Part shown: positions 31,813 to 43,400 of the stretch, in pieces
Numbering within the stretch: the first letter of the stretch is position 1
How the letters are laid out: every line of letters begins with the position of its first letter
Source: Rachicladosporium sp. CCFEE 5018
Lineage: Eukaryota; Ascomycota; Dothideomycetes; Cladosporiales; Cladosporiaceae
Assembly: GCA_002077045.2 (NCBI GenBank)
Contig: KZ111143.1
Span: 711,405 to 775,404, forward strand
Length of the DNA stretch: 64,000 nucleotides
Direction: 5' to 3'
Notes under the pieces: model-generated
What the model was told of the DNA's origin: nothing
Databases searched by the model: none
Seen by the model: only the letters and a program-made list of their open reading frames with translations
Program-made: the position numbers and the translations under genes

Positions 31813-32361
31813 ATACTTTCCGACTGTAGCAATGTTATATTAGCTGAGACTAGATCACTGTAATCGCAATTTTCCATTATCAATCCGTACTCGTTTGGCA
31901 GCCTGTCCCTGCTCCTTGTCGAGGTCAATCAGCATCTAGTTGTGTCGGGTGGTCTCCTGAGAGGTCGTGCGCCTACTGCTGATTTTGCATCGTCATCACG
32001 TACGGCGGAAAGGTCGCTGGGCTGCGTCAACCTCAGAGCCTGGTACGCTCAGATGAAAGCTCGACACTACTCTGCAGGCTGTCTTGATACCTCGACTGGG
32101 TTTGTCTTGCCTCAGTTCCAGCCAGTCCGAGGTTATCATTTCCGTCGTCGGATTCGCACGTCATCAGCTTGCTGATCAGGCTCACTTCGTCTTTGTCTAC
32201 TTAATGCATCCAGTCGTGAGATCGATTGCACTCCCACAGCTGAACCAGCCGGAAGACATACAACGTCCCGATCGGGCCGTGCATAGTCATTACACGACGG
32301 TCGAACACACGCTTGAGAAGTCGCTTAGTCGATCACCGATCGCCACTCTTTCATCGCAACC
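31813..32361. other. Intergenic region PHO84 to VOC gene, copy B
   Basis: About 550 bp with no gene seen. It is highly similar to 57855-58413, differing by point changes and a short insertion (CGCACATGT) in copy C near 58240. Confidence 0.5.
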
Positions 32362-32830
32362 ATGATCTCAGGCATCCTTCACATCAACCTCCTCGTCCCG
32401 CCCGGCACCCTCAATCACGCCCAGGTCTTCTACGGCGACACTCTCGGCCTCACGCCCCGCGCAGTACCAGTGCACATGAATGGTCGTCTCGCATGGTTCG
32501 ACATCGGCTCCTCGGGCCAACAAGTCCACGTAGCTATCGGCACGAACGAGCCAGCTTCTTCACGGCATCCTTGCTTTCGCGTGGAGAGCAAGGAGAAGCT
32601 TACGGAGTTGAGGGAGCGGGTTTGGGAGAGTCATGTGAAAGGTGGGGAGGCGGCGCCGAAGGAGGCTGATAAGCCGGGGGAGGGGATTAGAGGTATGTGC
32701 ACTGATTGATGTGAGAAACTGGAAAGGGTGTGTTGCTAAATTTTTGGTGGCAGGCGACCAGAGTGCAGAGTTCCCCACAAGATTCTTCTGCAGAGACTTC
32801 GCGGGTAATCGATTGGAGTTTAGTATATGA
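32362..32830 (+). CDS. VOC-fold (glyoxalase/dioxygenase superfamily) protein, copy B
   Basis: Exons 32362-32692 and 32754-32830 around a 61-bp intron give 135 residues. The single vicinal-oxygen-chelate module starts ISGILHINLLVPPGTLNHAQ and continues VFYGDTLGLTPRAVP, the usual first beta-alpha-beta unit. It ends FPTRFFCRDFAGNRLEF, the usual metal-ligand-bearing last strand (RDFAGNRLEF resembles the RDPDGNxxEL motif). His7 and the last Glu would be metal ligands. A charged helix (KEKLTELRERVWESHVKGGE) sits between the two halves. The substrate is unknown; such proteins include glyoxalase I, fosfomycin-resistance proteins and dioxygenases. It is convergent with the decarboxylase gene, with only 42 bp between the two stops. 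Confidence 0.88.
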
Positions 32831-32872
32831 TGTCGAGTATGATCAAGTGGTCTACTACGAGCGTGCCAGTCA

Positions 32873-34330
32873 CTAATCGCGGGCTACATCATCCATCACC
32901 TCTTTGATCAGCGCGATGTCCCTCTCGACGTCTACCTGCCAATTCGACACCGCAAAGCGCGCCGCTGGTTTGCCATCCCACTGTGTCCCGCTGACATAGA
33001 TTCGCTTGCTACCATTGATCCGTTGCACCAACCCATCACTCAATGCGTGGTTTTTCGCTCTGAACAGAACGATGACGTACACACTCTCCAGTCTCTGCTC
33101 TAAGGTCCGCGAGGGATCACTCGGCAACAGCTCGTACGCACTATGCCCTTCAATGTAAGTGGCGATTGCTCGGACAAGGCTGATTTGGCGCACGAGCATC
33201 TCGGTGTAGCCAATCTTACCATATGCCATCAGCGAGGCATACACAGGCAATGCGCGGAAGCGGCGTGAGTTCTCGATCCCGATGTTCAGAGGTGAGGGAA
33301 TGCTGGGTTCAGATGCGTTTGTTGGTTGCGAGGCTGCAGTCGCAAGGTAAGCAGCGTTCGGGTTCTGGAAACAGTGCTGGGCCAAGGCAAGGCTTTTTGA
33401 GAAGAGGAAGCCGCAATCGTATGGAACGTTGAGGAGCTTGTGGGCATCACCTGTGATAGAGTCGGCAAGCTCCACGCCTGCGACACCCTCGAGCAGGGCA
33501 TCGTAGCCAACGTTTCTGGGAAGAAGTCGAGCAGGCAGACCAAAGGCTGCATCGACATGTATCCAGGCACCGTACTCATCTGCAAGCTTGCGGATGATTC
33601 GCATGTCATCCCCGTTCGTAGCGAAGAGGCCAGTGTTGATTTCCGCGCAGGATACGGCTATGATCGAAGCTGTACGTGGAGTCTTGAGAGCCCGTGCTAG
33701 CTCAGGAATGTCAAAGGGATGAGAGGCAGTGTCACAGCCAACATCTATGAAGCAATTGCGACCGAGACCAACGAGAGCGGCTGCTTTTCGTAGAGACGAA
33801 TGTGGCACAGTCGTTACTATCTGTACGCGATCGATCTCGGCAGCGGTCATGGCCTCGAAGAGACCGTGTTCGGCTACACTTCCAGAGTTGAAGAGACCAA
33901 CCCTCCGCGCTGCTTCTCTCACGACGTACTCCCGTCCGCAAATTAGGCCAATGACATTACTAGCCGTGGCCCCGGTCGTGAAAGTCCTATGCGGCCACTC
34001 GGCTGGTGTAAGATCGACCAGATCACATAGCATTCGTAGCGCGGCATCCTCGATGTTGGTAGCAGCTGTCTCGTGTGGCAAGTGGACTTGCACGTTCTGG
34101 TCGTGCGCTGTGACAAGGTTGTCTGCAAATGCCGCGATTGGCGTCGAGCCGCCTGTAACAAAACCGTAGTAGTTGGGAGACTGGGAGGACTTGTTCAGGG
34201 CCGGGACGAGATCGTTGTGTAAGTGGTGTCGAGTCGCTTCATCGCCATGGCCGTTCGGTGGTATCTTCGAAAGCAAGCTTGTCCGGGCGTGCTGAAGAGC
34301 GAACTCGGATGGTAGCACACCCGAGGCCAT
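32873..34330 (-). CDS. PLP-dependent decarboxylase (group II, aromatic amino acid/glutamate type), copy B
   Basis: Single exon, 485 residues. The fold-type I hallmarks are in order: Asn/His-rich N-terminal region (NYYGFVTGGSTPIAAFADNL), the GATASNVIGLICGRE loop that binds the cofactor phosphate, Asp260 in GAWIHVDAAFGLPARLL that pairs with the pyridine nitrogen, and Lys298 in DSITGDAHKLLNVPYDCG that forms the Schiff base. This places it among pyridoxal-dependent decarboxylases (DOPA, tyrosine, tryptophan or glutamate type). The substrate cannot be read from sequence. No signal peptide is seen, so it is probably cytosolic. The last residues are VMDDVARD; in copy C a 1-bp deletion truncates the end at VMDD. 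It is divergent from the RecQ gene across 460 bp. Confidence 0.92.
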   Translation of the reverse strand: MASGVLPSEFALQHARTSLLSKIPPNGHGDEATRHHLHNDLVPALNKSSQSPNYYGFVTGGSTPIAAFADNLVTAHDQNVQVHLPHETAATNIEDAALRMLCDLVDLTPAEWPHRTFTTGATASNVIGLICGREYVVREAARRVGLFNSGSVAEHGLFEAMTAAEIDRVQIVTTVPHSSLRKAAALVGLGRNCFIDVGCDTASHPFDIPELARALKTPRTASIIAVSCAEINTGLFATNGDDMRIIRKLADEYGAWIHVDAAFGLPARLLPRNVGYDALLEGVAGVELADSITGDAHKLLNVPYDCGFLFSKSLALAQHCFQNPNAAYLATAASQPTNASEPSIPSPLNIGIENSRRFRALPVYASLMAYGKIGYTEMLVRQISLVRAIATYIEGHSAYELLPSDPSRTLEQRLESVYVIVLFRAKNHALSDGLVQRINGSKRIYVSGTQWDGKPAARFAVSNWQVDVERDIALIKEVMDDVARD

Positions 34331-34790
34331 GACACTCTTGTGATTGAGCAGATTTGTTTGCTCCCATGAAGCAGCGAGAGTGGGTCAGTGCGATATGTTG
34401 TCTTGACAGAGAGAGAGCTTGAGATAGGAGATGTTGCAAGAGATGTCGGGAGCGATCGAATACTTACTCGAGACTGTCGGCTATACTACACACTCGGCTG
34501 CATTGCGATGTAAAGTTGGTCGCGCTACAGGAGTCATACAGCATCTCTGGGTATAGCAGCTTGGATGCATGTGCTCACTTTGGCGGTCAACGGAATTTCC
34601 TTGCAGGCACATGCACCCACCAGATTGAACGCTGCGAAGCACGTGATGTGGTGCTCTAGCGTGTTTCTACGCGAGTCTTGGCATCGACAACACCTTATCC
34701 CACTCTCCCATGTCGACTTCACGCGTCCACCCTTCCAACCCACCATATTGTAGCCTCCCAGCGCTGCCATAGCTGCAATGGTGGCCTCAG
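34331..34790. promoter_or_regulatory. Divergent intergenic region, decarboxylase / RecQ, copy B
   Basis: 460 bp that must hold both promoters. It is closely similar to 60382-60843. No factor site is recognised with confidence. Confidence 0.4.
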
Positions 34791-35584
34791 ATGACGCTAA
34801 ACAATCTTGACAGTCATCTGCGCTGGTTGATTCAAAGCAAGGCTGCCTGTCCGCCTGATGTCGCTCTACCGCCAGTCACGACATCATTCGGATCGTTGGG
34901 TCAATCGCAGTCGGCCGAGTTGGACGACATACCTGACGGGACTTTTGATGATATCTTGAGTGATGAGACGCTGGCCTCGCAGCCTACACCCAGGGCAGCA
35001 GCGACAGCTCCGCCGGCAAGAGCAGAAACCATGGCGAGGTTGCGAACCACGCCAGGCTCGGCTCACCGCCCTGCGCTTCTGTCTCTCGTTCAAAGCACTG
35101 CGGTCAAGTCTACCGAAGCTTTCGATCCGCCACTTCGGCTTTCGCAGCGGCAGCTTGATCAAGTCACGGAGCGAGAGAGGCTGGTGCTGCGAACGCCGAC
35201 GAAGGATCGACTGACACAGCTGAGACCGTCTGTGGACGTCGAGATCATGGACTTGACCGAGGGAATGAGTGCACTGCGGAGTCCAAGCGCAGGGCGTAGT
35301 GGTGGGACATATGCAGGGAGGAAGCGCAAGAGCACAGCATTCGAGGAGGACTCTCGGCAGACTTCGTACCCTCGAGCTTACTCTACGCGCGGCGCATCGG
35401 TACAGGCACAATCTCCCGTGCATGCACCTAGTCGCCCAGTAGTGCAGACGCATGCTCCCGTGGTCTCCGAAGAGCATTATACAGCCATCGATGAGATTAT
35501 GGACGATCCACCCTCTGAGGCGCCACCTCCTTATTCGACCTATGCTCCTCCTCCAAGAGCAACTGCTGCCCCGCGAGGCAATAG
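34791..35584 (+). CDS. SGS1: RecQ helicase (SGS1/RQH1 type), copy B, 5' part only
   Basis: Begins at ATG 34791 (MTLNNLDSHLRWLIQS, a start shared with fungal Sgs1-like proteins) and runs into the second gap after 264 codons. Only the disordered N-terminal region is present, rich in Ser, Pro, Thr and Arg; the helicase core lies beyond the gap. The assignment rests on the complete helicase core in the colinear copy at 60844-64000. Differences from that copy are scattered single bases, for example WLIQ versus WLVQ. Confidence 0.85.
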
Positions 35585-35684
35585 NNNNNNNNNNNNNNNN
35601 NNNNNNNNNNNNNNNNNNNNNNNNNNNNNNNNNNNNNNNNNNNNNNNNNNNNNNNNNNNNNNNNNNNNNNNNNNNNNNNNNNNN
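35585..35684. other. Assembly gap, 100 N
   Basis: Exactly 100 N. The left side is RecQ coding sequence and the right side is unrelated to it, whereas copy C continues into RecQ at the same base. Confidence 0.99.
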
Positions 35685-35773
35685 GCGATCTTCACGACCG
35701 GGTCCTGGGGTCTTGCCGGCATGCGTAATTTGCGGAAAGGCGGGTTGTGGTGCGGTGTTAGGAACATTGAGTA
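35685..35773 (-). CDS. SPT7: Possible SPT7 5' end (start codon side of the gene broken by the gap)
   Basis: Directly right of the second gap, a minus-strand frame from ATG 35773 (MFLTPHHNPPFRKLRMPARP) runs left into the N run without a stop. SPT7, also on the minus strand, is truncated at the left side of the first gap and lacks only a short, poorly conserved N-terminus. If the intervening contig is misplaced, this fragment would join SPT7 and stand divergent from the GH3 gene. The sequence itself is not diagnostic, and other frames across the segment are also open. Confidence 0.3.
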
Positions 35774-37348
35774 ATGTGTTACGATTGATTGTGATATGTG
35801 GAGTCCGCTATGGACAGTTTGCTGTCGTTTGCTGTGGACTGTGGAGTTGGTGACTTGGGGTGGGGTGTTGATGGTGGGGCTGCTTGGCCGGGAAGTCGCA
35901 AAGAGATCCGAGAACATGTGAATGCGATTGTCCTTGCGCTTCACTCGATGAAGCTCGCGGCTCTGTCCTACGAGTCGTGTTCTCCTCGGTATTGTAGATT
36001 CCATATTGGCGTCCAGGACGAAGAGCAAGGTGCCTTATGTCTCTCGCATGTCGTTCCTGAGGATAGTCTGTACCCCGCTTGCTAGTCAGGCTGGGCAAGT
36101 CTCCAGACAAACCTTTTCAGCCAGTAGCACCTTGCTACATCGACATGACACCCAGGTCGCCGCCATCATGGTTCCAGTGCTATAGTTGTCAGCCACCAAC
36201 ATGTCAGTCATTGTCGCCATTATCGCGCTGCATCACATGTTCGCGCATCGATATTGCGGTCGCTGTGCCTTGCGGGCGGAGAGCTCGAGCAGTGACAAGA
36301 AACGGTCTGGACTCGGAGGATCTGTTTCAGTGCACTGATGTTACAAGTAGACAACGATCGAGCTCATATCGTCGAGATGGATCTCGTACTTGAATATGCT
36401 TGAGATTAGCTTGGCAGACCGATATCCTGGCGCATTCCACACCCTCCGTACTCTACGCGAGGCCATCATTCGACCTCTCCGTTGGCTGCAGGAGACGGAG
36501 CTGGACCTCGCAACAGCGCGCATCGTCGCATCGTGCGCCTGCCGCAATCGTGCAGGAAGATCCCACGCTACAATATCGTTTAGGCTGATCATCGCGCCGG
36601 CCTCCATCCTGTCAGCAGTGGGTTTGGCTAGCTCGACGCCCACGCGTGGACTGTGGAGCTTGTACTCCGGACTACATTTCGACGGCCCTGAATCCGACAT
36701 CCCGCCCGCGTCTTCAATCCAGATGGTGTCACAAGATATACAACTTTGGCCTTGTCACATGAACCCGGCACTGGCAGCGCAGGTCCAGACGCCACAATCT
36801 GGCGCTTGAGATTGTCCTCCACCCTTCGCCACGATTGCAGTCCCTCAGTCGATCTCGTGAAGTGTGTTTTACGCTTCTCTATTCCTTCCTCTGCAGCGCT
36901 AAATCCTCGGTGAAACAGTACGGTAGCGCGGCCCTAACGCCCGTCTTTCTGGAGAGATCTGGGCGTCCGAACTCTCCACCGAAACGTTGCCAATTCGCAT
37001 TTTACCCAGTGATTCGTAAGACCGCGAATACTGGTGCAGCAGCCTCACGATTCGGCGGACAAAGCCACCTCGTATGCTTCGACAGAGCCCCACATATCCG
37101 TCTCACGTGGTCAAACATGTCGCAATCTGAGAGGCGCTGCCGTGCCAGACGAGGCGGGACCAGAGCTTCCGAACGCATCATGAAGGTGAGGTTACTTATT
37201 CGCTCGGCGGTCTGGTTGCCTCAGCCGCTATCTTTATCTGTCACCCTTCCCTACTTTCACTTCATTGCGTCCCGTGTTCTTATATTCCCTGCGTCCCTCC
37301 GTCTCCAGCGTGGCGTTCACACCACAATCTTTCAGCTGACCGCCCAAA
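35774..37348. promoter_or_regulatory. Upstream region of the GH3 gene
   Basis: About 1.6 kb without a recognised gene. It is unique in the window. It would contain the promoter of the beta-glucosidase gene and, if the SPT7 proposal is right, that of SPT7. A TATCTTTATCTGTCACCC-like pyrimidine-rich leader and CTTTCAGCTGACC lie shortly before the ATG. Confidence 0.4.
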
Positions 37349-39944
37349 ATGCCTGGAGCAGGCCCCAATGGGGCGCATAAGGTCAATGGCGACCATTACA
37401 TCCGCAAGGACTTCAGTGTGGACGAGGTTTTGGAGGATCTCACGACTACAGAGAAGATCTCACTCGTTTCTGGCATAGACTTCTGGCATACAGCTTCTGT
37501 ACCACGTCTTGGCATTCCATCATTACGGACGTCAGATGGACCCAATGGCGTGCGAGGGACGAAGTTCTTTGACGGTGTACCAGCAGCATGTCTACCATGC
37601 GGTAAGTCTATGGCTACGTTGTCTGCCAGACTCCTCTAACAATGTGACAGGTACCGGACTTGCGGCGACATGGGATGTTGACCTGATCCAACGCGGCGGC
37701 GCCTTGCAGGGCAAAGAAGCCATCGCGAAAGGCGCTTCTGTACTCTTGGGACCCACGACAAACATGCAGCGATCACCACTAGGCGGTAGAGGCTTCGAGT
37801 CCTTCAGCGAGGACCCGGTACTTGCCGGCAACATGTCAGCGGCCACTGTCAAGGGCATTCAGTCTACTGGAGTTGCAGCTACCATCAAGCACTTCGCATG
37901 CAACGATCTTGAAGACAAGCGGCTATCGAGCAACAGCATCCTGACAGAACGTGCACTGCGAGAAATTTACCTCATGCCCTTCCAGATCGCACAACGAGAC
38001 GCCAAGCCACTTTGTTTCATGACTGCTTACAACTTGATCAATGGCACACATGCCAGCGAAAACTTGAAATTGTTGCAACACATTCTCCGAGACGAGTGGG
38101 CCTTCGACGGACTAGTCATGTCGGATTGGTTTGGCGTGTACTCAACGAGCGAGGCGATCAAGGCTGGTTTGGATCTCGAGATGCCCGGCCCGACATACAT
38201 CCGTGGAGGTCAGATTGACATCGCGCTCCGATGCGGCAAGCTGCTCATACATCAACTCGATGCTCGGGTGAGAAATGTGCTGAACCTCGTCAAGCGAGTA
38301 CTGCCATTGGGTATCCCAGAGAACGCTCCCGAGCGGACGATCGACTCACCCGAGACTGCAAGCCTGCTGCGTGAGATCGGCTCGAATGGGCTGGTGATGA
38401 TGAAGAATGAGAAGAAGCTTCTACCGTTCAGCAAGCAGAAGTCTACTGCTGTCATCGGACCCAATGGTGCTTTCGCTGCATACTGCGGTGGCGGGTCTGC
38501 CGCACTTCCAGCATACTACACAGTGACACCGTACGATGGCGTACGAGCGAAGGTGCCGAGCGCTGAATACGAGCTCGGATGTCCCGCATGGAAACGTTTG
38601 CCTCTGCTCTCGAACGTCGCCAAGACAGAAAGTGGCAAGCCCGGCATGTCGATGAAGTTCTACCTCGACCCTCCAAGCATCAAGGGCCGCGAAGTAATCG
38701 ATCAGCTGCGCATTCGAGATACCAACATCCTCCTGTCAGACTACGAGAACCCACGGGTCAAGACTGACCTGTTCTGGTGCGACATCGATGGTAAGTACAC
38801 ACCAGACGAGACCGGCGAGTACGAGTTCAGCTGCTCCGTTGCCGGCACAGCTCAGGTCTTCGTCGATGGCAAGCTTGTAGTGGACAACCTCACTCGTCAA
38901 AGTCCCGGCGACTCCTTCTTCGGCATCGGCACTGTCGAAGAGCTCGGCTCCATCCAGCTCGAGGCAAACAAGGAGTACGACATCCACGTCGAATTCGGCA
39001 CAATGCCCACCCTGACCTACAAAAAAGACGGCGTCACTGCCTTCGGCGCAGGCGGCATTCGTCTCGGCTGCTTCCGCAAAGTCTGCCTGAAGACTGAGAT
39101 CGAGCGCGCTATCGCTCTAGCATCAGAAGTCGACCAAGTCATTATCTGCACTGGCTTGAACGGCGACTGGGAATCAGAAGGCTACGATAGACCACACATG
39201 GACCTTCCGCCCGGCTCCGACGACCTGATTGAAGCGGTCCTCAAAGCAAACCCAAACACAGCCATCGTAGTCCAATCCGGCACGCCCGTCACAATGCCCT
39301 GGCGCGACCAAGCACCGGCTATCATCCAAGCCTGGTACGGCGGCAACGAGACCGGCAACGCCATCGCAGACGTAGTCTTCGGCGACGTGAACCCCAGCGG
39401 CAAACTCCCCCTGTCCTTTCCAACCCGCAACGAAGATAACCCCGCGTTCCTGAACTACATCAGCGACGACAACCGCGTCCTCTACGGCGAGGACGTCTTC
39501 GTCGGCTACCGCTTCTACGATAAAACGAAATCCACGCCGTCCTTCCCCTTCGGCCACGGCCTAAGCTACACAACCTTCGCCCTTTCCGACCTCACACTCA
39601 AAGACTCCGACGATGCCATAACCCTCACCCTGTCAGTCAAAAACACCGGCTCCCTCCCCGGCGCCGAGGTGGTGCAAGCCTACGTCTCTGCTCGCAACCC
39701 TAGCATCGCCCGCCCAGTCAAAGAGCTGAAAGGTTTCACCAAAGCCTTCCTCCAACCCGGCGAAAGCAAGACCGTTGAGATCGCCTTCGAGAAGAAGTAC
39801 GCCACGAGCTTCTACGCCGAGGGCCGCGCGGCGTGGCAGAGCGAAAAGGGCGTGTATGATGTGCGCGTCGGCACTTCGAGCGCGAGTTTGCCGTTGAAAG
39901 CGGAGTTTGAAGTGGCCAAGACGAGCTGGTGGAAAGGGGTGTAA
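37349..39944 (+). CDS. GH3 beta-glucosidase with PA14 insert, complete (copy C)
   Basis: Exons 37349-37601 and 37651-39944 with a 49-bp intron (GTAAGT...GACAG) give 848 residues. The order is a GH3 TIM-barrel domain (~20-300), an alpha/beta domain interrupted by a PA14 domain (~395-545), and a C-terminal Fn3-like domain (~700-848). The nucleophile is Asp243 in GLVMSDWFGVYS. Substrate-site words ATIKHFACND and GGRGFESFSEDP are present. The candidate acid/base is Glu651 in YGGNETGNAIADV. PA14-bearing GH3 enzymes resemble Kluyveromyces BglI and hydrolyse short beta-glucosides. No N-terminal signal peptide is visible (MPGAGPNGAHKVNG), so it is probably intracellular and acts on imported oligosaccharides or glucosides. 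Stop is TAA. Confidence 0.94.
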
Positions 39945-40470
39945 GTGTGAGAAGATGTGAGAGATGTGCGGGATACCCCTTCTGTCGCTTCTTCCTCTTG
40001 GTTCTTGGTGCGGTTTGGCAGAGCGCGAGCATACCGCGCCGGTTGGGGAATTTGGGGGTTGGGGCGTTTTCGGGGAGGGGAACGGGATAGATGATGGGGG
40101 GTAATGGGTTATGCAGCATATGAATCAAATCTCCAACAATACTCAACCTACGCGCGTGAAATGGATTTCGGAACAGATTGGATGCAGCGAAACGCCTCCT
40201 CCAATGCATCTGATGCTGCGCTATCTAAAGTCCTCCCTTCACTGACCCATTGGGTATCGCATGCAACCACACCAGCCTTGTCTCGCTCACATCCATGCCG
40301 TCCGCCCCTCACTCATAGCGTTGCGTCGCGAGGGAGCCTATGGTGCTGTTTTCAAGCCCTCAGGCATGGGCGGCACCATACTCACCTCATTCATCCAAGT
40401 CCACCCTCATCTCCCTCACATCGTGCACCGAAACCCGCTCGACATCTAGTCGACATCCCATACATCACAC
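39945..40470. other. Intergenic region between convergent GH3 and PSE1 genes, copy C
   Basis: Non-coding, no gene seen. Its near identity with 12921-13445 contrasts with diverged coding tracts a few hundred bases away. Confidence 0.6.
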
Positions 40471-43400
40471 TTAACTGAAGAACGCCATAGCCGTCTCCCT
40501 ACTCCCCTCTCCCAAACCCGCAAAAAGTTGGTTCGCATCCAATCCCGCAGTTTGCACGAGCTTCTTAGCAGCAACTACGATTCGCTGCGCCAGCTGACCC
40601 TGTAGAGTCTCGGCTTCAAGAGCCTGCACGATAGCGGTGAAGCAGGCGGACGCCTTGGCGAGTGGCGCAGGGTGTTGTCTAGGAGATGTAAGTCAGTAAG
40701 GACAGGGAACGGAGGAAGTGTGAGTAGTGCGTACCGATCAATGAGCTCAGCGAGGAACGCGTAAGCGAATGGAGCTGCTTCCTCATCGTTCACCACAGGC
40801 AGTGTGTCGATCCAGGCCGAGATCACTTCATCCACACCCGGGCTCGTCACTTTGCCCGCATTGAATCGCAGGATCTTGGCAATAGACGCGCAGGCGTTCT
40901 CAGTCGCGAAGACGCCACCACTATCATCATCACTTCTCGCGCCCGGCCGCTGCGTGACCTGGAAGAGGATCGGCAGACTCGCAGCCGCAAACTCAGCCCA
41001 AGGCTCTCCGCCCTTGTGAGCAGCTACACCAGCACCATAACAAGCCGCCTGCCGGTTCGCAGGCACATCGTCGCGCATACCATCAATCAGCGGCTGAATG
41101 ATGTGTGAAGAGTAAGTCCAACTCCCCGACCCACAGAACTCAAGCACATCGTCGAAGATACACAGTGCCCATTGCCGCTGCGTTGGATCCGGGGAGGAGA
41201 CGAAGAGGTCGTAGTAACTCAACAGCCTTTCCCAGTGCGGTACGAAGCTCTGGCCTTGGTTCTTGAAGATCGTGTGGAAGGCTTTGTTCATGTCAGACAG
41301 CAGGGTCTGGTCATCTTCAATCTCGAGCTGCAGATCGTCGTCTAGCTCTTCGCCTTCATCCCGATCAGCGGCCTCAGCGTTGCGTTCTGTGACCCGGATT
41401 TGGTAGTCTTTCAGCACGGATTCGGCGGAGGAGATGAACTTCTCCATGTCTGGATTTGAGAGGCAATCTTTGCCGGTCACTTCAACGGACTCGTAGAAGC
41501 ACTGGTACATCTCCGCTAGCGTCTCAATGGCAGGCTCGGTCTCGAGTACCTCGAGGACTTTCTCGAGAGTCTTGGTCCAGAGGTCTCGGTAGGCGGGGGA
41601 GTCCAGGCCGTGTGCAGCTTTGAAGGAGTTGAGTAGCTGGGGGATGGCTTTTGCGGCTGCGACGCGGACGGGGTCGTGGAAGAAGAAGGCGATGCCGGAG
41701 TAGGCTACTTGGTCCATGATCTCTGGGACATACTGTGCGAAGCCGGCTTCGAGTTTCGAGGCGTAGACTGTGATGAGCTCGATGGCCATGTACTTGTCGT
41801 CGAGCGTGGAAGTCTTGATGCCGATGTACTTGCCCTTGATTGGCACGAGCTCCCAGCCTTCTTCCATTTGCGCGACATTGTCATCGTCCTCAAGAAGCTG
41901 GATATCGGCCTTCGCTGTGGCCAATTTGAGTAGAGGAGGCATGACAGCTGGAAGATAGGGCACGAAGTCTTGGCCTAGGACACGGCACATACGACCCCAA
42001 CAATGTAGCAGGTACTGCTCCTGTGGATCATCATCATCGATCAGGGAGCCCTGGACTGTACCGAGAATGTTGACGAGCTGCACTGCGTCTTGGCCCATGC
42101 GCTCCTTGCCGACTGCGATTGCAATGAGAGTTGCGCACTCCATGGCCTTTGCTCGCAGGAGTCTAAGCTCGCGCTCGTTGGGTTGTGTGAGGACGTTGAA
42201 CAGCAATGGCATGAGTCGACCGTACCACTTGCCGAATGCTCCCTCAGCCGAGTCGGCGACAGTAGCAATAGTCGAAAGTGCCTGCTCCTGCACGAACCTC
42301 TTCGGGTTCTGCAACAGCTGCATGAGCTGCTCGAGCAGTGCGTCCAAGTAAGGCTCCAGGGTGCTCTTCTCCGACTCCTCGCAGAAGTTCACCAATGCCG
42401 CCGCTGCGTGGCTCTGCACCCTCGGCTCCGGCGCACCAAGCACAGGTATCAGAGCCTGGAGCACAACGCGATCGTACTTCGTTTGCATTGTGCCTTTGAA
42501 GTCACTGCTCATCTGTCCCAGCGCATTGCACCCAGCCCACCTCACTCTTGGGTGTGGGTCCGACAGCGCAGGCACGACCAACTCCAACACCTTGTTTAAC
42601 TCCGCCTCCATTAGATCCGCACACCCCTCTGAGATAGCCGAGATAGCCATGAGCGCCGCATGTCTATCCCGCCAATTACTCGACGTGATCATCCGAGGCA
42701 ACCACGTGAACGTAGGTGGCAGCACAGCAGCGCCTCCCAGCTTGTTTGCCAGGCGATCCATACACTGTTCACCAGCCACGTGATTCGAATCGCTCTCATC
42801 GGCGTCTAGGTCCTCTTGCGCGTTCCATTCCTCAGCATCCTCGTCATCCAGTCCAACGTCAGTCATGAGCGACAGACACTGCGTGACCATGTTCTCGGTG
42901 TAAGCCGGCTCCTTCCTGCACATCGCTGGGTTATAGTCTGCGAACGTAGCCATCAATTCGAGTGCATTCTGGCGACATTGGTCGTCCAGATCCTTGTCGG
43001 AGATCATGCTTATAGTCAACCCGACCAATTGCGAGAAGACACCCTTGAACATCTTCGAGCTCGCCTCCGCCAACTCGATGACTGTCACTAACGCCTTCGT
43101 AAGTTGCTCCGAGTCTCCTGCTTCTTTCAGCGGCACAAGTGTGTTCAGGATCTCGGGGATGAGCGCGTAGTACTTGTGCTGGCTCTTCTTATTCAAGCTC
43201 TGGAAGAAGCTGGCAAACGCCTGCATGGTCGCTAACCGCACCTCTGCGTCCTCGTCTCGAATCCCGCGGTTGAACACGTCCAACACAGCGCTCTCATGCT
43301 GCTTTTCGATTATTCCCGGCGTAGACTCGAAGATCTTAAACGCGCTCTGTCGCATATCCGCCGACGGTGAATTCGAAGCCTGAAACAACGCGCTGAGCAA

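Larger units (their letters stand above)
11685..35584. repeat. Segmental duplicate, copy B (23.9 kb)
   Basis: The whole contig between the two gaps is colinear with 38709-61637, in the same orientation and with the same ten genes. Offsets run from 27,024 bp at the left end to 26,053 bp at the right end. The first 641 bases (11685-12325) read as identical to 38709-39349. Copy B is ~970 bp longer, mostly from the UBP2-PHO84 intergenic region. Both copy boundaries fall exactly at the gaps, inside coding sequence. Confidence 0.97.
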
